Origin: Halieaceae bacterium
GTDB taxonomy: Bacteria > Pseudomonadota > Gammaproteobacteria > Pseudomonadales > Halieaceae
DNA: 8,039 nucleotides
Reading direction: 5' to 3'
Assembly: GCA_011523115.1 (NCBI GenBank)
Contig: WTHO01000266.1
Coordinates: forward strand, 1 to 8,039
Made by a program: the position numbers and the translations under genes. The notes under the pieces were generated by a model. That model searched no databases, had not been told where the DNA came from, and worked only from the letters and a program-made list of their open reading frames with translations. Of the stretch, positions 1-6,864 are shown one piece after another; position 1 is the stretch's first letter; each line of letters opens with the position of its first letter.

Positions 1-47
1 CCGCAGGGTCTTCACCCGCAAGATGCTGTAAAATCTCGAGTCTTTCT

Positions 48-63
48 AACTTAAGTTGGCCAA
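48..63. promoter_or_regulatory. Overlapping palindromes at the start of the outer-membrane protein gene
   Basis: A perfect 10-bp palindrome, AACTTAAGTT (48-57), overlaps a perfect 8-bp palindrome, TTGGCCAA (56-63), whose last base is the A of the proposed ATG. The position could suit a repressor or a translation-control element, and no Shine-Dalgarno sequence is visible here. A TAAAAT hexamer (29-34) resembles a sigma-70 -10 box but has no good -35 partner. Palindromes of this length arise by chance several times in 8 kb, so any regulatory role is inference only. Confidence 0.2.
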
Positions 64-1274
64 TGATCCTCGACCCCTTCAAAAAGGCGAGCACCGCCGC
101 AAAGATCGCCGCCTCGCCCCGGCTCATCACTGCAGCCGCGCTTTGCTGGACAATCTGGACGATGCTGGCCGGCCCTCACGTTGCCGCTCAGACAGCCTCC
201 TCGGATCAATACCCACCCGAGGAAACGACAGAGACTTCGGCGACGGGTGCGCCGGATGAAGAAGCCGCCCCGGCGAAGCCTTGGCTGATCACCCCCACCC
301 TCGCGGCCGATCCTAAACTGGGTGCAAATATCGGCGGTGTCGTCGCCTATTTGAGAAAGTTGGATGAGCAATCTACAGCATCCATGGTTGGGGCATCCGT
401 TTCCTACTCAGATACGGACTCCATCACTGGAGGTGTCGGGGCACAGTTGTTTTGGGGCGCTGATACGCGGCGTCTCATGCTGTTGGCCGGTGCCGCCGAG
501 ATCAACAATGAATACGATGACTTTCTGGGCACCGGGCAGGAAGCCGAGACAACAGATAGTGTGCACACCGTTGGGTTTCGGTATCTCCAACAGATAGGCG
601 AAAGCGATTGGCTCGCGGGCGTTCAGGGGCTCAGCACTAACTATGCGGTCGGAGCGGAGGGCTATATCGACGGCATATTAAACCTGATTGGTTTGTCTGG
701 ATTCGACTCTACCGGGCTGGGACTGGTGCTTCAGCACGACACCATGGATCACCAGAGAGATCCCACCGGTGGTCACCTGCTAAGGCTTCACAATATGGCG
801 TATCGCGAGAGTTTGGGTGGCGAGGCCTCATTCGATGTCATTTTTACTGATTTCCGCTGGTATCGCTCGCTGGATCGATTCGCGATGGGCCAAAGTGGTC
901 GGCCCCCGGTTTTTGCCCTGCAGATGAAAGGCCGCTTCACGGAGGATGCGCCGCTCTCCGGTTTTTCATCAGTCTCGCTGCCCGGCTACACCATGGGCAA
1001 TTATCTGTCTGAGGACTACGCACACCTTCTGATGGAGGGGCGATTTCCGATCACCCGAAAATTCGGGCTGGTGGCATTCGGCGGCATTGGCTGCCAATTT
1101 GGCGGCGATATCTCGGGTAATGATATTAGCTGTTCGGAGCATACCTTTCCGTCAGTGGGGGCAGGGATTTCTTACATGGTGAAGGAGGAGGCCTCGGTAT
1201 TGATCCGATTGGAGATCGCCAAGGGTAAAAATGACAACGAAGCGCTATATTTAAGGTTCGGACACGCGTTCTAG
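63..1274 (+). CDS. BamA/TamA-like (Omp85-type) outer-membrane beta-barrel protein, no POTRA domains
   Basis: Predicted outer-membrane beta-barrel protein of 403 residues. The N-terminus has a basic n-region (residues 1-20) and a hydrophobic stretch (about 21-38) with a likely signal-peptidase I site near AAQ (41-43). An acidic Pro/Thr/Glu linker (about 44-70) precedes the barrel. From residue 73 to the end, short alternating strands with aromatic girdles are seen, ending in the terminal Phe typical of BAM-assembled proteins. DTMDHQRDPTGG (226-237) matches the D-x-R-D-N-P-x-D-P-x-x-G signature of Omp85/surface-antigen barrels, and LPGYTMGNY (306-314) sits where these proteins carry the loop-6 Arg-Gly-aromatic motif; the Arg is replaced by Pro307. 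Two cysteines (344, 357) lie in a probable surface loop. The protein is much shorter than BamA (about 800 residues) and TamA (about 580), and has no room for POTRA repeats. Its substrate is unknown; this barrel class is annotated only as 'BamA/TamA family'. The frame has no stop back to base 3, so the start is inferred from the signal peptide and the absence of any earlier ATG/GTG/TTG in frame. It is probably co-transcribed with prc. Confidence 0.8.
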   Translation: MILDPFKKASTAAKIAASPRLITAAALCWTIWTMLAGPHVAAQTASSDQYPPEETTETSATGAPDEEAAPAKPWLITPTLAADPKLGANIGGVVAYLRKLDEQSTASMVGASVSYSDTDSITGGVGAQLFWGADTRRLMLLAGAAEINNEYDDFLGTGQEAETTDSVHTVGFRYLQQIGESDWLAGVQGLSTNYAVGAEGYIDGILNLIGLSGFDSTGLGLVLQHDTMDHQRDPTGGHLLRLHNMAYRESLGGEASFDVIFTDFRWYRSLDRFAMGQSGRPPVFALQMKGRFTEDAPLSGFSSVSLPGYTMGNYLSEDYAHLLMEGRFPITRKFGLVAFGGIGCQFGGDISGNDISCSEHTFPSVGAGISYMVKEEASVLIRLEIAKGKNDNEALYLRFGHAF

Positions 1275-1285
1275 GCCGTCGCCTA
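1272..1285 (+). repeat. Small perfect hairpin at the barrel-gene stop codon
   Basis: TAGGC (1272-1276) and GCCTA (1281-1285) form a perfect 5-bp stem with a four-base CGTC loop, and the left arm contains the TAG stop codon. No T-run follows, so it is not an intrinsic terminator. It could stabilise or process the mRNA between the two cistrons, but such a short stem may be chance. Confidence 0.25.
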
Positions 1286-1293
1286 ACGCCATC

Positions 1294-1302
1294 AAGGAAG
1301 AG
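1294..1302 (+). promoter_or_regulatory. Ribosome binding site that fixes the GTG start of prc
   Basis: AAGGAAGAG lies 8 nt upstream of the GTG at 1311. It supports that GTG as the start and agrees with the signal peptide that begins there. No ATG in frame precedes it after the stop of the upstream gene. Confidence 0.6.
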
Positions 1303-1310
1303 AGACAACT

Positions 1311-3440
1311 GTGTCAAAGAGTAGAATCAGCCCATTGTCGTTACGAGTAGTGCTTGGCCTGGTGGGCGCCCTCCTCCCCGCCTTGGGTTTCGCACTCGCC
1401 CCCTCGCCAGATCAAGGCGACACCCTGAAAGAATTAATCGATGTCATAGAAGACCGGCACTACGCCAGCCGCCGCTACGATGATGGGCTGTCAGCGCAGC
1501 ACTTCGCCGCCTACCTAGATGCGCTCGACCCACAGCGAATGTTTTTTGATGCGGGCGATATTAGTGAATTTAACCAATGGCGACTCGAGCTAGACAATGT
1601 CGGCCGACGGGGCAATCTGGATCCTGCTTTCACGATATTCAATCGGTATCACGCCAAGCTGCGCCAGCGGCTCGAGAAGATTATAGAGACGCTGCCTGCA
1701 ACCCTGGAGGAGTTCGATTACGAGGTCGACGAGTACCTGGTCATCGATCACTCTGTCATGCCCTGGGCTCCTGATGCGACTGAACTGGATGACCGCTGGC
1801 GCAAGCGCCTCAAAAATCAGGCGTTGAGCCTCATATTGGCGGACAAAGCGACGGACGAGATTCCCGAAACGCTGACGCAACGCTACGAAAATCAGCTCAA
1901 CAGACTTGACCAATACAACGCCCAAGATGTGTTTCAGATTTATGCGAACACCCTCGCTGAGCAATACGACCCGCACACCAACTATTTTTCGCCTCGACGC
2001 GCAGAAAACTTTGACATCAATATGAGTCTGTCCTTTGAGGGTATTGGCGCAATGCTTCAGATCGATGACGAGTATGCGAAGGTCACCAGACTCATTCCCG
2101 CGGGACCGGCGGACAAACAGGGCCAGCTCCGTCCTTCTGATCTGATCATTGGCGTCGGCCAAGGAGAGAGTGGTCCCATAGAAAACGTCGTTGGTTGGCG
2201 CCTTGATGAAGTCGTCGATCTCATCCGGGGGCCTCGAGATACCCTGGTGCGCCTTGAGGTGATCCCGGGAAAGGGCAAGACCGACCAGCGGCGCGTGGTG
2301 CCCATCCGACGCAACGAAGTGAAGCTTGAGGAGCAGGCCGCACAGAAGGAGGTCATTGAATTCACCGATGAGGACGACCAAGTGCATCGCATTGGGGTCA
2401 TCGATATCCCGGCCTTTTATCTCGATTTTGAGGCTTATCGCAATGGCAACAAGAACTATCGCTCCACAACCCGGGATGTTCAGAGGCTGATTGATGAGCT
2501 CGTTGCAGAGGGGGTCGAAGGCCTGGTGATAGACCTCCGTGATAACGGCGGTGGCTCGCTTCAAGAGGCCAACCAGCTCACAGGGCTGTTCATCGAATAC
2601 GGCCCGACGGTACAGATTCGATCATCGGAGAGCCGGGTCTGGCGCGACGGAAAGCGTCGCAAGTCCAACTACTATGACGGACCTCTCGCTGTCATGATCA
2701 ATCGGCTGAGCGCATCAGCCTCTGAGATCTTTGCAGGTGCTATTCAAGACTATGGCCGCGGCATCATTGTTGGTGAGCAGTCCTTTGGTAAAGGCACTGT
2801 CCAGTCACTGGTAGCCCTTCAAGAAGGCCAGCTCAAGATTACGGAAAGTAAGTTTTATCGGATATCGGGCGAGAGCACCCAGCATCGCGGCGTGCTGCCG
2901 GACATCCTGTTCCCATCTCTGTTTGATCCGACCCAAATTGGCGAAAGCGCGCTGGACAACGCCTTGGCTTGGGATCAGATCGCACCTGCCCGATTCAATC
3001 GCTACAACGACTATCGCTCGATATTGCCAACACTGACCCGACTGCATCAAAAGCGCGCTGCGAATGATCCGGACTATCTCTATCTGGAGGACCGGGTTGC
3101 CATGGCGCAGGAGGCGCGAGAAATCACTGCTCTACCTCTGATGCAATCGGGTCGGCTCGCCATGCGGGATGGCCAGGAAGAAAAAGCGCTAGAGATTGAG
3201 AACAAACGACGCGTCGCCAAGGGACTCGAGCCGCTGGCGAGCCTCGATGGTGATGAGGACGACACTGCCTCGGAACAAGACAAGGAAGAATCAGCGCGAG
3301 ATGAGGAGGAAGCCGAACCCGCATCGGCAGAGCAGGATGCTGACGTATTGCTGATGGAAACCGGGAGAATCCTGGTCGACGCAATGACGTTACGGCCCGA
3401 TACAGACATTGCTCGCCGAGGCACGCCGGGCGCCTATTGA
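1311..3440 (+). CDS. prc: Tail-specific (carboxy-terminal processing) protease Prc/Tsp, family S41
   Basis: Periplasmic serine protease that cuts proteins from non-polar C-termini; in E. coli it processes PBP3 (FtsI) and, with the lipoprotein NlpI, degrades the peptidoglycan endopeptidase MepS. The 709-residue length fits the long Gram-negative Tsp type (E. coli 682). Layout: signal peptide (about 1-30, ending GFALA); N-terminal helical domain (about 35-235) with EQYDPHTNYFSP at 217-228; PDZ domain (about 240-330) starting FEGIGAMLQ; S41 core (about 355-535) with DLRDNGGGS (408-416), LSASASEIFAGA (466-477) and FGKGTVQS (492-499). Counting with the E. coli spacing, the catalytic residues are Ser469, Asp480 and Lys494, all present. 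The C-terminal helical domain (about 540-705) carries an acidic low-complexity stretch (646-678, mostly D/E/S/A) that appears to replace a shorter loop of the E. coli protein. The start is GTG with a good Shine-Dalgarno. It lies 36 bp after the barrel gene, so is likely its operon partner, and is convergent with serS. Identification is secure; substrates in this organism are inferred. Confidence 0.97.
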   Translation: MSKSRISPLSLRVVLGLVGALLPALGFALAPSPDQGDTLKELIDVIEDRHYASRRYDDGLSAQHFAAYLDALDPQRMFFDAGDISEFNQWRLELDNVGRRGNLDPAFTIFNRYHAKLRQRLEKIIETLPATLEEFDYEVDEYLVIDHSVMPWAPDATELDDRWRKRLKNQALSLILADKATDEIPETLTQRYENQLNRLDQYNAQDVFQIYANTLAEQYDPHTNYFSPRRAENFDINMSLSFEGIGAMLQIDDEYAKVTRLIPAGPADKQGQLRPSDLIIGVGQGESGPIENVVGWRLDEVVDLIRGPRDTLVRLEVIPGKGKTDQRRVVPIRRNEVKLEEQAAQKEVIEFTDEDDQVHRIGVIDIPAFYLDFEAYRNGNKNYRSTTRDVQRLIDELVAEGVEGLVIDLRDNGGGSLQEANQLTGLFIEYGPTVQIRSSESRVWRDGKRRKSNYYDGPLAVMINRLSASASEIFAGAIQDYGRGIIVGEQSFGKGTVQSLVALQEGQLKITESKFYRISGESTQHRGVLPDILFPSLFDPTQIGESALDNALAWDQIAPARFNRYNDYRSILPTLTRLHQKRAANDPDYLYLEDRVAMAQEAREITALPLMQSGRLAMRDGQEEKALEIENKRRVAKGLEPLASLDGDEDDTASEQDKEESARDEEEAEPASAEQDADVLLMETGRILVDAMTLRPDTDIARRGTPGAY

Positions 3441-3449
3441 GCGGACTCC

Positions 3450-3463
3450 TGAGGCCAACCTCA
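3450..3463. terminator. Weak hairpin between convergent prc and serS
   Basis: TGAGG (3450-3454) and CCTCA (3459-3463) form a 5-bp stem with a CCAA loop in the 55-bp gap between two converging genes, where termination is expected for both. No T-run follows on either strand, so it is not a classical intrinsic terminator; termination may be Rho-dependent. The call rests mainly on position. Confidence 0.2.
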
Positions 3464-3495
3464 TATCCCGCCCGAACTGATGTGACAAAACTAGG

Positions 3496-4794
3496 CTAGG
3501 CCGAAATCACACGAGTCCCGCCCATATAAGAGTGCAACGCCTCAGGCAGGGTAATGCTCCCGTCTGGTTGCTGGCCATTTTCCATGAGCGCAACCAGCGT
3601 TCGCCCCACCGCCAAGCCGGATCCGTTGAGCGTGTGCAGCAGCTCGGGCTTCCCTGTTTCCGGGTTGCGCCAACGAGCCTGCAGGCGTCGAGCTTGAAAG
3701 TCTTTGAAGTTAGAGCAACTGCTGATTTCTCGATAAGCAGATTGCCCCGGGAGCCACACCTCAAGGTCATAGGTCAACGAGGCACTGAATCCCAGATCAC
3801 CACCACACAGCACGACCTTACGATAGGGAAGCTCTAACGCTTGAAGAATCTTCTCTGCATGCCCGGTCAGCGCCTCAAGAGCCTGCTCTGATTGAGCCGG
3901 GCGAACGATCTGAACCAACTCAACCTTCTCGAATTGATGCTGTCGAATTAAACCCCGGGTGTCTCGGCCGTAACTACCCGCCTCGCTCCTAAAACATGGG
4001 GTGTGAGCAACAAAGCGCAGTCCTTCATCGCCCAGCTCCGCCGAGTCATAGATTTTATCTCTGGCGATATTAGTGACCGGCACTTCTGCGGTGGGCGCGA
4101 GATAGTATTCCTGGTCGCCCTCCAATCTGAACAGATCGGCGGCGAATTTTGGCAGCTGACCGGTGCCTGTTAATGACGTCGCGTTAACGATATAAGGCAC
4201 GTAGACTTCAGTGTATCCATGCCGCGTCGTGTGCATGTCCAGCATGAACTGGATGAGTGCGCGATGCAGTCGCGCCAAGTCACCGGAGAGCATGGAGAAG
4301 CGCGCGCCAGCAATGCGCCCCGCTGTCTCCATATCCATTTGCCCCGTCAGCTCGCCAAGATCAACGTGATCCTTTGGCATAAAATCCAATTGACGCGGCT
4401 CACCCCAGCGAAAAATCTCCTCGTTATCGTCCTCTGAGCTACCCTCAGGTACCCGCTCGTCAGGTAAATTGGGCGTTTCAATAAGGAGTGCGTTGAGTTC
4501 TGTTTGCACAGACTCCGCCTCAACTGTAGCGGCCTCTAATTCTTGAGCCAGCTTTATTAACGTGCTGTCTACCTCGGCCTTCGCCTCCTCCACACTCTTG
4601 CCCGATGCAACAAGCTCGCCGATTCGTTTGGATGCTGATTTGCGCTCAGCGAGCAAATTTTGGGCGCGGACATCCGCCTCCTTGCGCCTGGCGTCCAACG
4701 CCTCAAAACGCGCCTGGTCAAAAGTCATCCCGCGCTTCAGTAACGCAGAAGCGACCAATTCAGGATTCTGGCGAATGGCTTTGATATCGAGCAT
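3496..4794 (-). CDS. serS: Seryl-tRNA synthetase
   Basis: Cytoplasmic class II aminoacyl-tRNA synthetase that charges tRNA-Ser (and tRNA-Sec) with serine using ATP. The 432-residue length is typical (E. coli 430). The N-terminal domain (about 1-110) is the long antiparallel coiled coil that grips the tRNA-Ser variable arm: residues 27-105 are rich in heptad-like A/E/K/L. The catalytic core shows motif 1 around [25 protein letters not shown] (193-217), the serine-pocket TAEVP (235-239), motif 2 with FRSEAG (268-273) and [13 protein letters not shown] (280-292), [15 protein letters not shown] (356-370), and motif 3 [16 protein letters not shown] (391-406). No key residue is missing. The ATG is preceded by no obvious Shine-Dalgarno but by an interrupted inverted repeat in the leader. 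It is the last gene of the ftsK-lolA-rarA-serS series, 151 bp after rarA, so may have its own promoter; I could not find a convincing one. Confidence 0.98.
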   Translation of the reverse strand: MLDIKAIRQNPELVASALLKRGMTFDQARFEALDARRKEADVRAQNLLAERKSASKRIGELVASGKSVEEAKAEVDSTLIKLAQELEAATVEAESVQTELNALLIETPNLPDERVPEGSSEDDNEEIFRWGEPRQLDFMPKDHVDLGELTGQMDMETAGRIAGARFSMLSGDLARLHRALIQFMLDMHTTRHGYTEVYVPYIVNATSLTGTGQLPKFAADLFRLEGDQEYYLAPTAEVPVTNIARDKIYDSAELGDEGLRFVAHTPCFRSEAGSYGRDTRGLIRQHQFEKVELVQIVRPAQSEQALEALTGHAEKILQALELPYRKVVLCGGDLGFSASLTYDLEVWLPGQSAYREISSCSNFKDFQARRLQARWRNPETGKPELLHTLNGSGLAVGRTLVALMENGQQPDGSITLPEALHSYMGGTRVISA

Positions 4795-4805
4795 GGTTCG
4801 TACAC

Positions 4806-4860
4806 TTTTTCACACGGGGCGCGAGTTTAACGCGAAATATCGAGGGACAGGTGTGGAAAA
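4806..4860 (-). promoter_or_regulatory. Interrupted inverted repeat in the serS leader, with two DnaA-box-like arms
   Basis: On the plus strand TTTTTCACAC (4806-4815) and GTGTGGAAAA (4851-4860) are inverted copies matching at 9 of 10 positions, 35 bp apart. Each arm contains a match to the relaxed DnaA-box consensus TTWTNCACA: TTTTTCACA on plus (4806-4814) and TTTTCCACA on minus (4852-4860). Between them CGCG (4820-4823) and CGCG (4831-4834) form an inner stem with a 7-base loop. In the serS mRNA the outer arms could pair, ending about 11 nt before the AUG, in the region where a Shine-Dalgarno would lie and none is seen. It could be an mRNA structure controlling serS, a protein-binding site, or coincidence; none is proven. 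Confidence 0.4.
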
Positions 4861-4888
4861 TCCCCTCAAGCAGAGATCATGGTTGATA

Positions 4889-4908
4889 TCACTGGATATG
4901 GTCAGTGA
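4889..4908 (-). repeat. 6-bp stem-loop in the rarA-serS gap
   Basis: TCACTG (4889-4894) and CAGTGA (4903-4908) are a perfect inverted repeat around an 8-base loop. No T-run follows on the minus strand, so it is not an intrinsic terminator after rarA. It might act in mRNA processing or as an operator half-site pair; chance is also possible. Confidence 0.25.
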
Positions 4909-4945
4909 GACGCCCACGCTTAATTCAAACTCGCTGCCCGCGACG

Positions 4946-6277
4946 CTAGGTTTTGTTGGTCTTTGCCTGCGCGTTGAGACTCTGGAGTCGCTCCAGCTTT
5001 TCGCGAATGCGGCTCTCCAAACCCCTGTCCGTCGGCTCGTAAAAACGCTGTGGCGACAACCCATCGGGAAAATAATTCTCTCCCGCTGCAAACGCATCCG
5101 GCTCATCATGAGCGTAGCGATAACCTTCGCCGAACCCCTCAGCCTCCATCAGTCGCGTGGTCGCATTGCGCAGATGCAGCGGCACCTCAGCTGAGCCCGA
5201 GGACCGGGCCTCGCCCATCGCTCGCTTCATCGCTACATACACAGCATTGCTCTTCGCTGCGCAGGCCATGTAGACCAAGGCTTGCGCGATGGCGAGCTCC
5301 CCCTCCGGACTGCCCAGTCTTTCCTGCACCGCTGTGGCATCAAGCGCCAACTGCAGTGCCCGCGGGTCAGCTAGTCCAATGTCTTCTGACGCCATGCGAA
5401 TACATCGTCGAGCCACGTAGAGAGGGTCACATCCGCCATCCATCATCCGTGCAAACCAATAGAGGGCAGCATCCGGGTCAGATCCTCGCACCGATTTGTG
5501 CAACGCACTGATCTGTTCATAGAACTGATCGCCACCCTTATCGAACCGGCGCGAGCCCGTCTCCATCAGGTCTGCTAGCAGGGACTCATCCAGATTGACA
5601 TCATTGCCGTTGGCGCTTGCCACTTGTATCGATAACTCGAGCAAGTTCAGGGACTGACGAACATCGCCATCAGAGAGCTCTGCAAGGCCTCTGGTGAATG
5701 CATCCGTAGCAGAAATACCGGGGTAACAGGTCGCCATTGTGCGCTCCAGCATCCCGATAATGGCCTCCGCCCTAACCGCTTTAAGTCGATATATTCTCAG
5801 CCGGGACAGCAGCGCGCTGTTTACCTCAAAGGAGGGGTTCTCGGTGGTTGCTCCAATAAAGCAAACGGTGCCGTCTTCGATGTGCGGCAGGAAGGCATCC
5901 TGCTGACTCTTGTTAAAGCGATGCACCTCGTCGACAAACAGCACCGTGCGTCGCCCTCTGAGCGCCGCGTCCCGCGCCTGCTCGATAGCCAGTCGAATTT
6001 CCTTTACGCCTGAGAGCACCGCCGAAATCTGAAGAAACTGAGCATCGTGATGTGTGGAGATCAGCCTTGCCAGCGTTGTCTTACCGACACCCGGCGGACC
6101 CCACAAGAGAAATGAGTGCAATCCCTCCCCTGCTTCAATCGCCAGCCTAAGTGGCTGACCGGGCCCCAGCAGATGCTCCTGGCCGATGATCTCGTCCAAC
6201 GTCTGCGGGCGGACTCGGGCGGCTAATGGTTCAAAGCGCGCGGCGTTAGCTGAAAATAGGTCCTCTTTCAGGTTCAT
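4946..6277 (-). CDS. rarA: Replication-associated recombination protein RarA (MgsA), AAA+ ATPase
   Basis: Cytoplasmic AAA+ ATPase related to clamp-loader subunits and RuvB, and to eukaryotic WRNIP1/Mgs1. In E. coli it works at stalled or blocked replication forks, binds SSB and unwinds duplex ends. The 443-residue length is usual (E. coli 447). Visible motifs: Walker A GPPGVGKTT (60-68), Walker B VLFVDEVHRF (112-121), sensor 1 GATTENPSF (142-150), arginine finger in SALLSRLRIY (154-163) and sensor 2 around SDGDVRQSLNLLE (202-214). The C-terminal tetramerisation and MgsA part has DKGGDQFYEQISALHKSVRGSDPDAALYWFARM (246-278) and the terminal EGFGEGYRYAHDEPDAF...YFPDGLSPQRFYEPTDRGLE region. The ATG is preceded by GGAG only 3 nt upstream, in the 11-bp gap after lolA, so translation after lolA is probably coupled. 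In Pseudomonas crcB follows rarA; here none is present. Confidence 0.97.
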   Translation of the reverse strand: MNLKEDLFSANAARFEPLAARVRPQTLDEIIGQEHLLGPGQPLRLAIEAGEGLHSFLLWGPPGVGKTTLARLISTHHDAQFLQISAVLSGVKEIRLAIEQARDAALRGRRTVLFVDEVHRFNKSQQDAFLPHIEDGTVCFIGATTENPSFEVNSALLSRLRIYRLKAVRAEAIIGMLERTMATCYPGISATDAFTRGLAELSDGDVRQSLNLLELSIQVASANGNDVNLDESLLADLMETGSRRFDKGGDQFYEQISALHKSVRGSDPDAALYWFARMMDGGCDPLYVARRCIRMASEDIGLADPRALQLALDATAVQERLGSPEGELAIAQALVYMACAAKSNAVYVAMKRAMGEARSSGSAEVPLHLRNATTRLMEAEGFGEGYRYAHDEPDAFAAGENYFPDGLSPQRFYEPTDRGLESRIREKLERLQSLNAQAKTNKT

Positions 6278-6288
6278 TTGCTCCGTGA

Positions 6289-6864
6289 CTACTCAAAGTC
6301 GGTCGGCGGCGCGTCAAAGTCGGAGCGGGTGGGCATCACATCAGGGTCCTCAGTCAACGTGACTGTCAAAATCTGCCCCGCGCTGTCCGTGAGCGACAAC
6401 TCCCACTGTAGCGATACTTCCTCAAATTCAATCTCCAATCGCTCAAAGGCGGATACCTGTTCCCTCGGGATGAGAGTCGCCTGCTGAGAGGAGCGAGTGA
6501 TATCGAAGGTCTGCTGTAACTCCTCTGCTGGCGCCATGAGCCAATCCAGTGCTGATCGGTTATCGGGCGTCATAGCCCGAGAGGAGACCACCTCAAGATC
6601 CCAGTCAATTTGCGTCAACGTGTTTTCGTTAACGATGAGAAGCTGCCGATCCGGCGATTCAATCTGCCAACGCATAAAGTGCGGTCGAAGAAGGCTGAAC
6701 TGACCCTCAGAGGTCTCTAGCAGCTCGCCCTCGGGTGTCACGATGCGCTGAATGAACTGTCCGGACATGCCTTGCCGCTCGCTAAAAACCTTTAATACAT
6801 CTGCGGCTGCGGCGCCAGCCACGAAGAGTAGACAGACAAAAACGCTAGGAGGGACGATTCGCAC
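6289..6864 (-). CDS. lolA: Outer-membrane lipoprotein carrier protein LolA
   Basis: Periplasmic chaperone that takes outer-membrane lipoproteins released by LolCDE and hands them to LolB. The precursor is 191 residues (E. coli 203), with a signal peptide at about 1-20 (hydrophobic core VFVCLLFVAGAAA, cleaved near AAA-AD). The mature part begins with an amphipathic helix and SGQFIQRIVTPEGELLETSEGQFSLLRPHFMRW (34-66), matching the LolA fold: the S-x-F-x-Q strand, the E-G-x-F/L strand and Arg60-Pro61, equivalent to the functionally important Arg43-Pro44 of mature E. coli LolA. The later strands are divergent, so the name rests on this segment plus the location between ftsK and rarA. The start is GTG directly after the ftsK stop (TGAGTG), with GGAGG 5 nt upstream inside ftsK. 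An ATG overlapping the ftsK stop (ATGA) is out of frame. Translation is thus probably coupled to ftsK. Confidence 0.9.
   Translation of the reverse strand: MRIVPPSVFVCLLFVAGAAAADVLKVFSERQGMSGQFIQRIVTPEGELLETSEGQFSLLRPHFMRWQIESPDRQLLIVNENTLTQIDWDLEVVSSRAMTPDNRSALDWLMAPAEELQQTFDITRSSQQATLIPREQVSAFERLEIEFEEVSLQWELSLTDSAGQILTVTLTEDPDVMPTRSDFDAPPTDFE

Noticed and set aside
1159..1166. GGGCAGGG on the plus strand, a perfect match to the FtsK-orienting sequence KOPS (GGGNAGGG); a second match lies on the minus strand at 6123-6130.
   Set aside because: About one match is expected by chance in a window this size on both strands, and the two point in opposite directions, so they say nothing about FtsK loading or chromosome-arm polarity here.
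1590..2564. A 324-codon open frame on the minus strand, antisense to prc.
   Set aside because: It lies wholly inside a secure prc reading frame, has no recognisable domain and no ribosome site, and long antisense open frames are common in GC-rich genes.
3481..3511. TGTGA (3481-3485) and TCACA (3507-3511), the half-sites of a CRP operator.
   Set aside because: The spacer is 21 bases rather than 6, and it spans the 3' end of serS between convergent genes, where no promoter is expected.
4931..4943. TCGC/GCGA stem (5-base loop) just after the rarA stop on the minus strand, followed by GTTTG, as a possible terminator.
   Set aside because: Only a 4-bp stem and three Ts; too weak to call.
4562..5194. 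A 210-codon plus-strand open frame crossing the serS start, the gap and the end of rarA.
   Set aside because: It is antisense to two well-identified genes over most of its length, and its translation resembles no protein family.
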